NCBI GenBank assembly: GCA_002699485.1 | Contig: PAAV01000014.1 | Span: 39,305 to 103,304 of the forward strand | Origin: Chloroflexota bacterium | Lineage (GTDB): Bacteria; Chloroflexota; Dehalococcoidia; Lucifugimonadales; UBA2962 | Reading direction: 5' to 3' | Length of the DNA stretch: 64,000 bases | Part shown: one piece after another, positions 1 through 9,302 of the stretch | Layout: every line of letters starts with the position of its first letter | Position numbering within the stretch: the first letter of the stretch is position 1 | The notes under the pieces: model-generated | The model's database searches: none | Told to the model about the DNA's origin: nothing | What the model saw: only the letters and a program-made list of their open reading frames with translations | Program-made: the position numbers and the translations under genes

Positions 1-135
1 TTGTCCAATCCAGGCCTAAATGAATTAACGGAAGAGGAGAGCCTTTTACCGTTTACAAATTTTGATTCTGTTGATTTTATGGAAGGTCGGAAAGCATTTT
101 TGGAAAAGAGGAAACCCAAGTTTAAAGGGTTATAG
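1..135 (+). CDS. Enoyl-CoA hydratase/isomerase family protein, C-terminal fragment (truncated by window edge)
   Basis: Frame 1 translation LSNPGLNELTEEESLLPFTNFDSVDFMEGRKAFLEKRKPKFKGL*; the 'S.DF.EGR.AFLEKR.P.F.G' ending is typical of crotonase-family proteins. Confidence 0.75.
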   Translation: MSNPGLNELTEEESLLPFTNFDSVDFMEGRKAFLEKRKPKFKGL

Positions 136-181
136 TCAAGTGTCAAATCAAGCTAATTTTAAGTTGAGGTTACGGATTTAA

Positions 182-1378
182 ATGGGTGTAAAACGCGCAT
201 TAGATGGTGTTCAAATCTTAGATTGCACCCAAATACTGGCCGGTCCATTTTGCACAATGCTTTTAGCTGATATGGGTGCAGATGTAATAAAAATAGAGAA
301 ACCAGCGGGCGGTGACGATACTCGTCGAATGGGACCTCCTTTCGTGGATGATACAGCAGCAGCTTTTCTAATGGTAAATCGTAATAAACGAAGTATCACT
401 GTTGATTTAAAGAATGAAGATGGTATTTATATTTTCAAAGAGCTGGCAAAAAAGTCTGACATACTAGTTGAAAATCTACGCCCAGGTACAATGGAAAAAC
501 TCGGACTTTCTTATAGTGAAATACGATCAATTAAACCCGAAATAGTATATTGTTCTATTTCAGGCTTTGGAGCAACGGGACCTTATTCAAAAAGGTCAGG
601 ATTTGATTTAGTAGCCCAAGGCATGAGTGGGCACATGAGTTTCACTGGTCACCCAGATAGTGAACCTGTGAAATTGAGTGTGCCAATTAGTGATTTAAAC
701 GCCGGTATGTTTGCTGCATATGGCATTTTGTCTGCGTACATAAATAGACTAAAGACTGGAGAAGGTCAGTATTTAGACACATCTCTGTTAGAGGCTGGGA
801 TTGCTTATACAATGTGGGAATCCGCAAGTTTATTTTATGAAGACGTAATTCCAACTCCAGTTGGTTCCCGTCATCGTATGGCAGCACCATATCAAGCTTA
901 TAGCACATCTGATGGGTATATTAACATTGGAGTTGCAAATCAAGGTACATGGATTAGATTGTGTGATGCCATGGACAGAGCAGAAATGAAAGATGATCCG
1001 AGGTTTAGTACAAATGCAAAAAGAGTTGAAAATCTATCAATATTGAAGGTGGAAATTGAAAAGACTCTTCAGCGGCATGATACTGAACATTGGTGGAATC
1101 AGTTTATTAAATTTAATGTTCCTTCAGGCCCAATTTATGATATGAAACAAGTGTACGAAGACAAACATGTACAAGCTCGAGAAATGATGCTGGATATCAA
1201 GCATCCAAGTCTTGGAGACATAAAGAATGTTGGTTTTGGAGTTAAATTATCAGGTACTCCGGCTTCAGTTCGTATGCCCCCTCCAGATTTAGGACAGCAT
1301 AATCAAGAAGTGTTAGAGTCCATGGGATTTAAAGAATCAGATATTGCCAGGTTAAAACAAACCGGTGGTCTCGGATAA
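182..1378 (+). CDS. CaiB/BaiF family CoA-transferase
   Basis: N-terminus LDGVQILDCTQILAGPFCTMLLADMGADVIKIEKP...GDDTRRMGPPF and NRNKRSITVDLK are family hallmarks. Confidence 0.95.
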   Translation: MGVKRALDGVQILDCTQILAGPFCTMLLADMGADVIKIEKPAGGDDTRRMGPPFVDDTAAAFLMVNRNKRSITVDLKNEDGIYIFKELAKKSDILVENLRPGTMEKLGLSYSEIRSIKPEIVYCSISGFGATGPYSKRSGFDLVAQGMSGHMSFTGHPDSEPVKLSVPISDLNAGMFAAYGILSAYINRLKTGEGQYLDTSLLEAGIAYTMWESASLFYEDVIPTPVGSRHRMAAPYQAYSTSDGYINIGVANQGTWIRLCDAMDRAEMKDDPRFSTNAKRVENLSILKVEIEKTLQRHDTEHWWNQFIKFNVPSGPIYDMKQVYEDKHVQAREMMLDIKHPSLGDIKNVGFGVKLSGTPASVRMPPPDLGQHNQEVLESMGFKESDIARLKQTGGLG

Positions 1379-1381
1379 AAA

Positions 1382-2713
1382 CTAACCTTTAATTCGCTGA
1401 AGTACGTTTCTGACTGATCCGACCAACGTATCTATTTCTGTTTCAGTAGTAAGGCTGCATACGGCACCTTGAACTTTAGCAAACATCAGAATTCCCTCAT
1501 TCATTAAACCGGTGTACAGTACTTTTTTAAGCTCCTGATCTCCCCGCAGCATAGATCTGTAGTCAGTAATGTCTTCATCCGAGAATTGAATCGCGAATAG
1601 AGATCCCATTCCAGTTGCCTGCCCTGGGATTTCAAGTTCACCGAATACAGCGTTTATCTTTTGTCTGATCTCATCACCCTGGCCATTTAATCGGTTAAAA
1701 ACATCAGGTGTTAACTGCTTAAGAGTTTCTAATCCCGCGATCATTGTAGCTGGATTAGCGTTAAATGTGCCTGCATGTGAAATTACTGGACCTTTTTCAT
1801 TATCGTATAGAGCCATTAACTCTTCCTTGCCTCCCCATGCTCCGATTGGTAATCCGCCACCTATAATTTTCCCGAAAGTCGTGACGTCAGGAGTAACTCC
1901 ATAGATTTCTTGAGCTCCACCACTAGATAGGCGGAAACTTTGTACTTCGTCAAAAATCAGAACAATACCAAGTTGAGTAGTGAGGTCACGGATTCCCTGA
2001 AGAAACTCTGGTGTCGCAGGTACATAACCGAAATTGGATGAAACAGGTTCCATTATTACCGCTGCCAAATCGTCCACATTCTTTGTAATAATTTCTGTGC
2101 ATTTGTCCAGATCGTTGTAAGGTAGCACAATTACATCGTCAATTACACTTTGAGGTTGCCCAGGCCACTCTGGCACAGGGGTTGTTTCGTGTGGATTCAA
2201 CTTACTCATTGGAGTGTATACGCTTACTGAAACATACTCATGATTCCCATGGTATCCGCCTTCGAATTTTGCAAACTTTGGTTTGGATGTGAATGCCCGA
2301 GCCATTCTGATAGCGTTGAGCGTCCCTTCTGTTCCTGAGTTGGTAAATCTTACTTTGTCAACTGATGGAACTCGATCCACTATGGTTTTTGCTAACTCAA
2401 CCTGCACTTCGGTTGGGGCTGAATAACTCAATCCTATATCAGCCTGTGCCTTAACTGCTTCGGTTACTGCTGGGTTTGCATGGCCGACGATATAAGTGGT
2501 GGCGTTAAGCATAAAATCTAGGTAACTGTTTCCGTCCACGTCGTAAACGTGATGCCCAGATGCTTTGTCAACAAAGAAAGGATAAGGGTCAAAATATGCT
2601 GTGGCTCGTGAACTACCTCCTGGCATATATTTAGAAGCTTCTGCCTGCATAGTTTTGGATTTTGGGTGGTTGGCAGTGAATGTTCTAATTTCTTGATCCA
2701 TTTTGTTCGACAT
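1382..2713 (-). CDS. Class-III aminotransferase, glutamate-1-semialdehyde 2,1-aminomutase-like
   Basis: PLP-lysine motif TFGKIIGGGLPIGAWGG; FTNSGTEGTLNAIRMARAFT; IFDEVQSFR. Confidence 0.88.
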   Translation of the reverse strand: MSNKMDQEIRTFTANHPKSKTMQAEASKYMPGGSSRATAYFDPYPFFVDKASGHHVYDVDGNSYLDFMLNATTYIVGHANPAVTEAVKAQADIGLSYSAPTEVQVELAKTIVDRVPSVDKVRFTNSGTEGTLNAIRMARAFTSKPKFAKFEGGYHGNHEYVSVSVYTPMSKLNPHETTPVPEWPGQPQSVIDDVIVLPYNDLDKCTEIITKNVDDLAAVIMEPVSSNFGYVPATPEFLQGIRDLTTQLGIVLIFDEVQSFRLSSGGAQEIYGVTPDVTTFGKIIGGGLPIGAWGGKEELMALYDNEKGPVISHAGTFNANPATMIAGLETLKQLTPDVFNRLNGQGDEIRQKINAVFGELEIPGQATGMGSLFAIQFSDEDITDYRSMLRGDQELKKVLYTGLMNEGILMFAKVQGAVCSLTTETEIDTLVGSVRNVLQRIKG

Positions 2714-2772
2714 AGCTTTCCTCTTAATAGTTTTTTAATTATTATGCTAATCTTAACCTATATCATATCCGT

Positions 2773-3528
2773 TTACTGGGCTGTTAATCCACCATCAATT
2801 ACTAATTCAGATCCAGTCATATACGAAGATTCATCCGAGGCTAAAAATAATGCTGCATTACAGACGTCAATTGGTCTAGCAAACCTACCTAGCGGTATTT
2901 CAAGCCCCCTCTGTCTTTTTAAATTTATCTCTGGGTATACTTCAGTTAACATATCAGATTCCACAGGTCCTGGATGGATAGAATTTGCTCTCACGTTATC
3001 TTTAGCATGTTGCAAAGCCGTAGACTTGGTGAATACACGTACTGCTGCTTTTGACGGATTATAAGCTGTGGAAATTTTGCTTCCGATTATCCCGGCAGTT
3101 GACGAGATATTTACTATAGATCCGCCTCCTGCGGAAATCATCTTAGGTAGCACGATTTTTGTGCCTAGAAATACACCTTTTGCGTTTACACTCATTATTG
3201 AGTCCCATTTCGCACCATCTGTTTCCAAAATTTTTCCTGATCTATATATGCCAGCATTCTGCACCAATATTGTTGGTAGACCAAAGATCTTAACGGTTTT
3301 ATTTACTAGCTCTATCCAACTTGATTCGTTTGTGACGTCAAGATATGTGAAAATTGCGTTGCCAAACTTTTTTTGGGTGTCTCGTTCAATTTGTTTACCT
3401 TTTACTGAATCAATATCAGCAATTACTACTGCCGCTCCTTCGGAAGCAAATGTTTGAACTTGAGCAGAACCTAAATTACCTGTTCCGCCCGTTATTATTG
3501 CGATTTTATTAGCAAGTCTCATTCCCAA
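2773..3528 (-). CDS. SDR family NAD(P)-dependent oxidoreductase
   Basis: GGTGNLG cofactor motif, NISSTAG, YNPSK catalytic motif, C-terminal SYMTGSELVIDGG. Confidence 0.95.
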   Translation of the reverse strand: MGMRLANKIAIITGGTGNLGSAQVQTFASEGAAVVIADIDSVKGKQIERDTQKKFGNAIFTYLDVTNESSWIELVNKTVKIFGLPTILVQNAGIYRSGKILETDGAKWDSIMSVNAKGVFLGTKIVLPKMISAGGGSIVNISSTAGIIGSKISTAYNPSKAAVRVFTKSTALQHAKDNVRANSIHPGPVESDMLTEVYPEINLKRQRGLEIPLGRFARPIDVCNAALFLASDESSYMTGSELVIDGGLTAQ

Positions 3529-3580
3529 TTAATAAGAGCCTTTAAGTTGCTGTATTTCTTTGGCATCACAAATGAAGAGT

Positions 3581-4246
3581 TCATAACTTGTGCGTGGCTC
3601 TATCTCTTTTTACGTTCCAAGATTCCCAATAAGTAACTTCTTCTACCGGCTTCCTTTTCGGCTGAGACCATCTACCTTTAACTGGGTACCCAAGAGGGAT
3701 TATTGCCATTGTTAAGGTGTCATCCGGAAGATTAAGGAGGCTTTTAATTTGAGTTTCATTTGTAGAATGAAGCGCTGTTAGTGTTGAGCCTATTCCATAT
3801 GCTCTTGCTGCTAACATTAAGTTTTGAACTGCCCCATAAATAGATGATCCGGTTCTTGGATCTTGAGAACCAGCAACATCCCTTAGAACAGGAATAATCC
3901 AGACTGGTGCATCATGTATATGATTTGCCAGATGATCTGCGCTCAGGAAGTTTTTTGGCCCTAGCGCATCATCGTCGGTGCCAGATAATATTTCTTCTCG
4001 CCTAACCCCATATTCCTTATTCCAGTTTTCAAGATACCAATGAGCAATTTTTGTTTTAGTGTTTTTATCTCTAATCACCATCCATACCCAACCTTGTTTG
4101 TTCCCACCTGAAGGACCTCGTATGGCAGCATCAATAATATCCCATATAATTGCGTCCGATATTGGTTTGTTAGATAGGTATCTTCTGGACGGAGTGGAAT
4201 GCAAGCCATCAATTAAACCTATGGACTCAAAGTGTTCCTTATCCAA
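3581..4246 (-). CDS. Nitroreductase family protein
   Basis: SRRYLSNKPISDAIIWDIIDAAIRGPSGGNKQGW and AVQNLMLAARAYGIGSTLT. Confidence 0.9.
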   Translation of the reverse strand: MDKEHFESIGLIDGLHSTPSRRYLSNKPISDAIIWDIIDAAIRGPSGGNKQGWVWMVIRDKNTKTKIAHWYLENWNKEYGVRREEILSGTDDDALGPKNFLSADHLANHIHDAPVWIIPVLRDVAGSQDPRTGSSIYGAVQNLMLAARAYGIGSTLTALHSTNETQIKSLLNLPDDTLTMAIIPLGYPVKGRWSQPKRKPVEEVTYWESWNVKRDRATHKL

Positions 4247-4420
4247 TGATAAATCCTTTTTTAAAAACGAGTGCTGAAACTTATTGCTAAAGTATAATCA
4301 GAGTCATCCTAAAAGCAAGGGCATGAGTCAATAATTATGTCCCTGCAAAATAGATCAACAAGTTTGGGTGGTTCAATAGTACAAGACCCAACTATTGCGG
4401 CAGTAAAATCAGCTGCTTAA

Positions 4421-5236
4421 TCACTCATTCATAGAGCCAGATCGAAAGCCTTCTATATCAATAGTTATGTATTTATATCCTAGTGATTTCAATCGTTTTG
4501 TAATTTCTTGTTTAATTGATGGCGTTAATAATTTATCGAATTCGCTAATAGGCAGTTCTATTCTAGCTACAGTGTTATGATCCCGAACCCTAAGTTGATC
4601 AAACCCTAGATCTCTCAGCACTTGCTCAGCCGCTCCAATTCGGTTTAATAATTTACTTGAAATTTGTGTTCCGTAAGGCACTCTTGATGCAAGGCACGCT
4701 TGAGCCGGTTTGTCCCAGGTTGGCAGGTTCATATCCCGTGAAAGAGCTCGAATATCTGTTTTCGTTAGTCCTACCTCTGCTAATGGGCTTATTACACCAT
4801 GATCGCTAGCAGCCTTTATGCCTGGTCGATAATCACCTAAATCATCATGGTTTGTTCCATTAGCAACCGTCTTATAATTTAATTTAGATGCCAACTTTGA
4901 AAGCTCTTGGTAAAGAGTATCTTTGCAGAAATAACATCTATTCGGCTGATTCGCCTTATACTCTGGTCTTTCTATCTCCTGTGTTTTTATAATATGACAC
5001 GAGAAGCCAACGGTTTTAGACAAAGAAATAGCTTTATTGATCTCAATATCAGTAATGCTCGGGGATTTTGCGATTACCGCTAATGATTTGTTTCCTAATA
5101 CTTGATGCGCTACGGAAGCTAAAAGAGCACTATCAACGCCACCTGAGTATGCGACGATCAACGAATCACTCAAAGAAACTCTCTCCTTTAAAGCAATCAA
5201 TTTATTCTCTAAATTTGTAGATTCAATAGCTTGCAT
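4421..5236 (-). CDS. larE: ATP-dependent sacrificial sulfur transferase LarE (nickel-pincer cofactor biosynthesis)
   Basis: PP-loop AYSGGVDSALLA, PNRCYFCKDTLY, KPAQACLASRVPYGTQIS. Confidence 0.92.
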   Translation of the reverse strand: MQAIESTNLENKLIALKERVSLSDSLIVAYSGGVDSALLASVAHQVLGNKSLAVIAKSPSITDIEINKAISLSKTVGFSCHIIKTQEIERPEYKANQPNRCYFCKDTLYQELSKLASKLNYKTVANGTNHDDLGDYRPGIKAASDHGVISPLAEVGLTKTDIRALSRDMNLPTWDKPAQACLASRVPYGTQISSKLLNRIGAAEQVLRDLGFDQLRVRDHNTVARIELPISEFDKLLTPSIKQEITKRLKSLGYKYITIDIEGFRSGSMNE

Positions 5237-5273
5237 TAGTTGATTTTAGTATCGCTGGTCGTAAATTTGTGAC

Positions 5274-7523
5274 TTATTCCTCTGAAACAAAACGCTTAAG
5301 AACATTATTAGTTATTTTTGATACATCATTATTATAATTATTGTGCGATAAAGAGCCGCACCATGATATAGAACCAGTTGAAAACACTGCTCCATTATTT
5401 GGTCCTTCGTAATACACCATATCACCTCTAACCAATGGATTTACGGTGCCACCTTGTAATCCATCATTTAGCAACACCTCTTCAATTACATGTTGGTATA
5501 CATCAGAGAATCCGTCTGTTGTGGCCAGAACAAGAGCATGTGGAGGTGTGCCGAGCTCTATGTCAGCTCTATCTATTTCAAAACCGCCTGCACCTCCTTG
5601 AACCAATCCATAGTCTCCGAATTCCTCTCCTTCATCAACTCCTTCCATAATGAATGAAACTCTCGGGTCTTTACTTTCTTCTGATTTCCGGTATGGGTTA
5701 GATGTATCAAATCCTTGAGATGTAAACCCTACACCTACTAACTGTTGTGGGGGTCGTCCCCTAAATCTCCATAGACCACCCAATTCCCCTGTGCTTTGAT
5801 GATAATATTCTCCCGGGGCAGCTTCCCAAGCTTCCGTACCTCGGTGTCTTCTTACTTCTATTGAGTGAGTGGAGTCTGTTCCATAAGATGTTACCCAGTA
5901 ATATCCATTCCCTCCCAAGTACATATGCCTACCTCCATCTACAAGATATTCCTCTAGGTAATCTAACATTTCTCCAGTCCAGTATTCTGGGTGAGAACCA
6001 CTCACGACTACTTGATATCTGCGTAATAGATCTGCTCCCTCTAGGTGTAAGTCTTCGTCAGTAGCTACATCAAATTCATGCCCCATTTGTTCGAGCCAAT
6101 CAGTTAAGTGTAGGTCGGCATTGAATTGGTGGGGAGCCCCCTTCATATTATCCAACAACGGAAAAATATATTTAGGCCTCATGTTCAGAATAGGCCTCAG
6201 TCTGGATGAGTGAGCGACTCCGCTGCCATCTGTGTGTCGGTCATACAGGCTGCGTAGTTTGTTATCGACCATGTATCTATCTGGATCCGTGGCAGGATGA
6301 TCCCACTTTATTCCTGTATCTTCCCCGAATAGTCCCTCATAATCGATTCCTGGTGTATTCCAATGAAAATTAGCATATGCCAGGTAACTATTTGTAGGCA
6401 CTAAAAACAAAATGGGTGCAGTAGATGTTTTGATTGGTGGACGCACAAAGAAGGGTATGTAATCTTCTGCATCGTTTGATTTGAGTCGTGCCGCATATAC
6501 TCCACTACGCAAATTTTCTGGCACTTTTAGCTTAAAGCCTACTTCCCATTCCGCGTCGTCCAAATGGTCATCATGGAAATGTATGGCTCCATATAATTCG
6601 GGTGCTATTTTATAGTTTTGTTCTTGACCTCTCCAAAGATGTCCGGTCATTCCTCTGTAAGGTCTATTGATCACCCGTCCATTGTGGCCGTTACCTGATA
6701 TGTCGTCCACCTCTGATTTTGAAAAATTCGTGGTAAATGTCCAGGCAGAAACTAAATTCCCATCACCAACTTCATTAGCTGGAGCCTCATTTTTTAACCT
6801 GTACACCTCGTCTTTTGTTAAAGCACAACTGTAAATTTTTGGACTGTCTATTTTGCCATTGTATTTGGAGTCAATTAAAAACTCAGAACTTTTATTTGTG
6901 TAAGAGTGAGCGGCCATCATGAAAGGCACGTCAGTTTTAGGGGTTTTTACAAATTCAACATCCGTCTTCGTTTCTACTAGAGAAGGTTCATTAGGCCAAA
7001 TCGTAAGAGGAATTTGATAGATTGCGACTTGTTGTTTATCAGCATCATAGCTAATTGCAGCAAAATACCAGACCCCGTCTCTCATTGGCACATTTGATGA
7101 TACTCGTAAAGATGTTTTTGAGTTCGCACAAGTCAATCCTAAACAACCATTTTCGGTAATAATCATGCGGTATCCAACAGAGTCAGACCCCGACCATTTA
7201 CCAAGTATAGTTTGCTCTCTAAGTTTGGTCGTCGTTGGGTAGATCCAAGCTTGAATAGTCAGGCTTTCAGTAATATTCAGTTCTTCTGCATCGGGTACAG
7301 TTACATAAGATCCATTTCTTATTTCCTGAAACTTGCCTTTGTACTCTCCATCTATGTGTGTTTTAACATATTCTTCTTTAAAGCCTGGCCCATCTTGACT
7401 CGTGTCTCCGTGAATCAGGCGAACTATATCTGCATGATAATTGTCGTTTTGACAACTGACCATAAAGTCTATATTCTCGCCTGGGTGTAAGCTCAGTTTG
7501 TTTGCATATCCAACGACTTTCAT
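5274..7523 (-). CDS. N,N-dimethylformamidase large-subunit-like protein with LamG/concanavalin-like domain
   Basis: LamG-like segment (ESLTIQAWIYPTT...GVWYFAAISYD) and C-terminal domain with YQVVVSGSHPEYWTGEMLDYLEEYLVDGGRHMYLGGNGYYWVTSY. Confidence 0.85.
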   Translation of the reverse strand: MKVVGYANKLSLHPGENIDFMVSCQNDNYHADIVRLIHGDTSQDGPGFKEEYVKTHIDGEYKGKFQEIRNGSYVTVPDAEELNITESLTIQAWIYPTTTKLREQTILGKWSGSDSVGYRMIITENGCLGLTCANSKTSLRVSSNVPMRDGVWYFAAISYDADKQQVAIYQIPLTIWPNEPSLVETKTDVEFVKTPKTDVPFMMAAHSYTNKSSEFLIDSKYNGKIDSPKIYSCALTKDEVYRLKNEAPANEVGDGNLVSAWTFTTNFSKSEVDDISGNGHNGRVINRPYRGMTGHLWRGQEQNYKIAPELYGAIHFHDDHLDDAEWEVGFKLKVPENLRSGVYAARLKSNDAEDYIPFFVRPPIKTSTAPILFLVPTNSYLAYANFHWNTPGIDYEGLFGEDTGIKWDHPATDPDRYMVDNKLRSLYDRHTDGSGVAHSSRLRPILNMRPKYIFPLLDNMKGAPHQFNADLHLTDWLEQMGHEFDVATDEDLHLEGADLLRRYQVVVSGSHPEYWTGEMLDYLEEYLVDGGRHMYLGGNGYYWVTSYGTDSTHSIEVRRHRGTEAWEAAPGEYYHQSTGELGGLWRFRGRPPQQLVGVGFTSQGFDTSNPYRKSEESKDPRVSFIMEGVDEGEEFGDYGLVQGGAGGFEIDRADIELGTPPHALVLATTDGFSDVYQHVIEEVLLNDGLQGGTVNPLVRGDMVYYEGPNNGAVFSTGSISWCGSLSHNNYNNDVSKITNNVLKRFVSEE

Positions 7524-7673
7524 GATTCAATCCTTATTAGTATTAAAGTTAATAGATTTACGAAATGTTAGCATTTAAAATTTTGTTTTCGCAATTTTAT
7601 TAGATATATCGATCAGCTCTATATCATAAAACACAGAATTTCATTCCAAAAACAAATGTAAGAGAGCACGAAA

Positions 7674-8429
7674 ATTAACGAAGAATCCATTAAGAAACTT
7701 TTAGAAAGATATAGCGAGGGCGAACTAAGCTCAGAAGAAGTCATAACAAAATTGGCTTATATGCCCTATCAAGACCTCGGGTTCGTGAAAGCCGACCACC
7801 ACAGGGAATTGCGGACTGGTTTCCCTGAGGTTATTTTTGGTCAGGGTAAAACGACGGAGCAGGTTGTGAAAATTTCAACAGAGATACTTAAATTTAGTGA
7901 TCGGTTAATGATTACACGTGCATCTAATGAAATGTATTCGCAAATAAAAAATCTTTCTTCGGAAGCAAAGTATCATGATATTGCTAAAGCTATAACGATT
8001 GACACAAGGCACCCGGTTTCGAAACAAAAGGGAGTTTTAATTGTTAGCGCTGGCACGTCCGATTTACATGTTGCAAAAGAAGCACAGATAATTGCCGAGC
8101 TAATGGATTGCACAGTCAAAATGTTAATTGATGTTGGAGTGGCAGGGCTTCATAGATTGCTCGACAATTTAGAAGAGATAAAAAAACATAATGTGATTGT
8201 CGCTGTCGCTGGAATGGATGGTGTTTTACCTGCAGTGTTAGCAGGGCTTGTTAAAGCTCCCGTTATAGCCGTGCCTACCAGCATTGGCTATGGCGCAAGT
8301 TTTGAAGGGATAGGTCCTTTATTGACCATGTTAAATTCATGTGCTCCAGGCGTATCAGTAGTAAATATTGATAATGGATTTGGCGCAGGATACCTGGCTG
8401 CTGTGATCAATAAATCTATCGAGGATTAA
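7674..8429 (+). CDS. larB: Nickel pincer cofactor biosynthesis protein LarB; ORF track starts at TTG 7752 but conserved N-terminus continues upstream to a possible ATT start
   Basis: PYQDLGFVKADHHRELRTGFPEVIFGQGKT; C-terminal GFGAGYLAAVIN; upstream in-frame translation NEESIKKLLERYSEGELSSEEVITKLAYM. Confidence 0.88.
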   Translation: MNEESIKKLLERYSEGELSSEEVITKLAYMPYQDLGFVKADHHRELRTGFPEVIFGQGKTTEQVVKISTEILKFSDRLMITRASNEMYSQIKNLSSEAKYHDIAKAITIDTRHPVSKQKGVLIVSAGTSDLHVAKEAQIIAELMDCTVKMLIDVGVAGLHRLLDNLEEIKKHNVIVAVAGMDGVLPAVLAGLVKAPVIAVPTSIGYGASFEGIGPLLTMLNSCAPGVSVVNIDNGFGAGYLAAVINKSIED

Positions 8430-8436
8430 AAAAAGT

Positions 8437-9282
8437 ATGAGAGAAAGAGTAGTTGGCAACTCAGGGATACTTGCCTTTTCAGTCATAAAACCATTTGGTC
8501 TTTTACCGGAAGGTATGTCGTATGGGGGAGTTAGCGCATGTTGTGTTGATTCAGAAGACAGAGTTTATGTCTTACGAAGGTCTGATCCTCCAGTTATAGT
8601 TTTTGACAGGGACGGCAAATTTTTGAATTCTTTCGGCAATGGACACGTAATAGAGGGTCATGGGATGTCTATATCATCTACGGACGATATTTGGATAACT
8701 GATAAAGATGGTCATGTGGCACTAAGGTTTAATACATCGGGTAAAATCACAATGAAATTAGGAAATTATGAAGTTCCTAAATTACAAGAACCATTTTCTC
8801 ACCCGTCTGATGTTGCTGTTCACAGAAATGGGGATATTTATATATCTGATGGTTATGGGAATTCGAGAATCCATCATTTTTCTCCAGATGGGGAATTAAT
8901 TAAAAGCTGGGGCAAGCCAGGTAATGGACCCGGGGAATTTACAGTTCCTCATGCTTTGGCTTTTGATAGTAAAGACAGATTATTTGTTTGTGACCGTGAA
9001 AATTACAGGATTCAGGTTTTTAATACAGATGGTAATATTATTGATATTTGGCCAGACCACTATAAGCCAATGGATATATATATTGATAAAAAAGACAGGA
9101 TATTCGTTACAGATCAAGTTCCTCGAATATCTGTTTTAGATGGTGATGGAAAATTAATTGCCAGAGGTCTGCACCGTGGCCATGGGATTTGGGGTGATTC
9201 TGTTGGGAACATCTATTCTTGTTGGCCTCAACCTAATTCAAATCCAGTGGTGAAATTAGAATTAATTGAACCTGCTTCATGA
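8437..9282 (+). CDS. NHL-repeat / six-bladed beta-propeller protein, peptidyl-alpha-hydroxyglycine lyase-like
   Basis: Repeated NHL-type blades: 'FSHPSDVAVHRNGDIYISDGYGNSRIHHFSPDGELIKSWGKPGNGPGEFTVPHALAFDSKDRLFVCDRENYRIQVF'. Confidence 0.9.
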   Translation: MRERVVGNSGILAFSVIKPFGLLPEGMSYGGVSACCVDSEDRVYVLRRSDPPVIVFDRDGKFLNSFGNGHVIEGHGMSISSTDDIWITDKDGHVALRFNTSGKITMKLGNYEVPKLQEPFSHPSDVAVHRNGDIYISDGYGNSRIHHFSPDGELIKSWGKPGNGPGEFTVPHALAFDSKDRLFVCDRENYRIQVFNTDGNIIDIWPDHYKPMDIYIDKKDRIFVTDQVPRISVLDGDGKLIARGLHRGHGIWGDSVGNIYSCWPQPNSNPVVKLELIEPAS

Positions 9283-9302
9283 TTTGGTCAAAAGGATGAA
9301 CA

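Noticed and set aside
2666-3457. Plus-strand ORFs opposite the aminotransferase/SDR genes (2666-3064, 3068-3457)
   Set aside because: They are antisense to well-supported SDR and aminotransferase genes and show no recognisable motifs; similar antisense ORFs throughout the track were rejected for the same reason.
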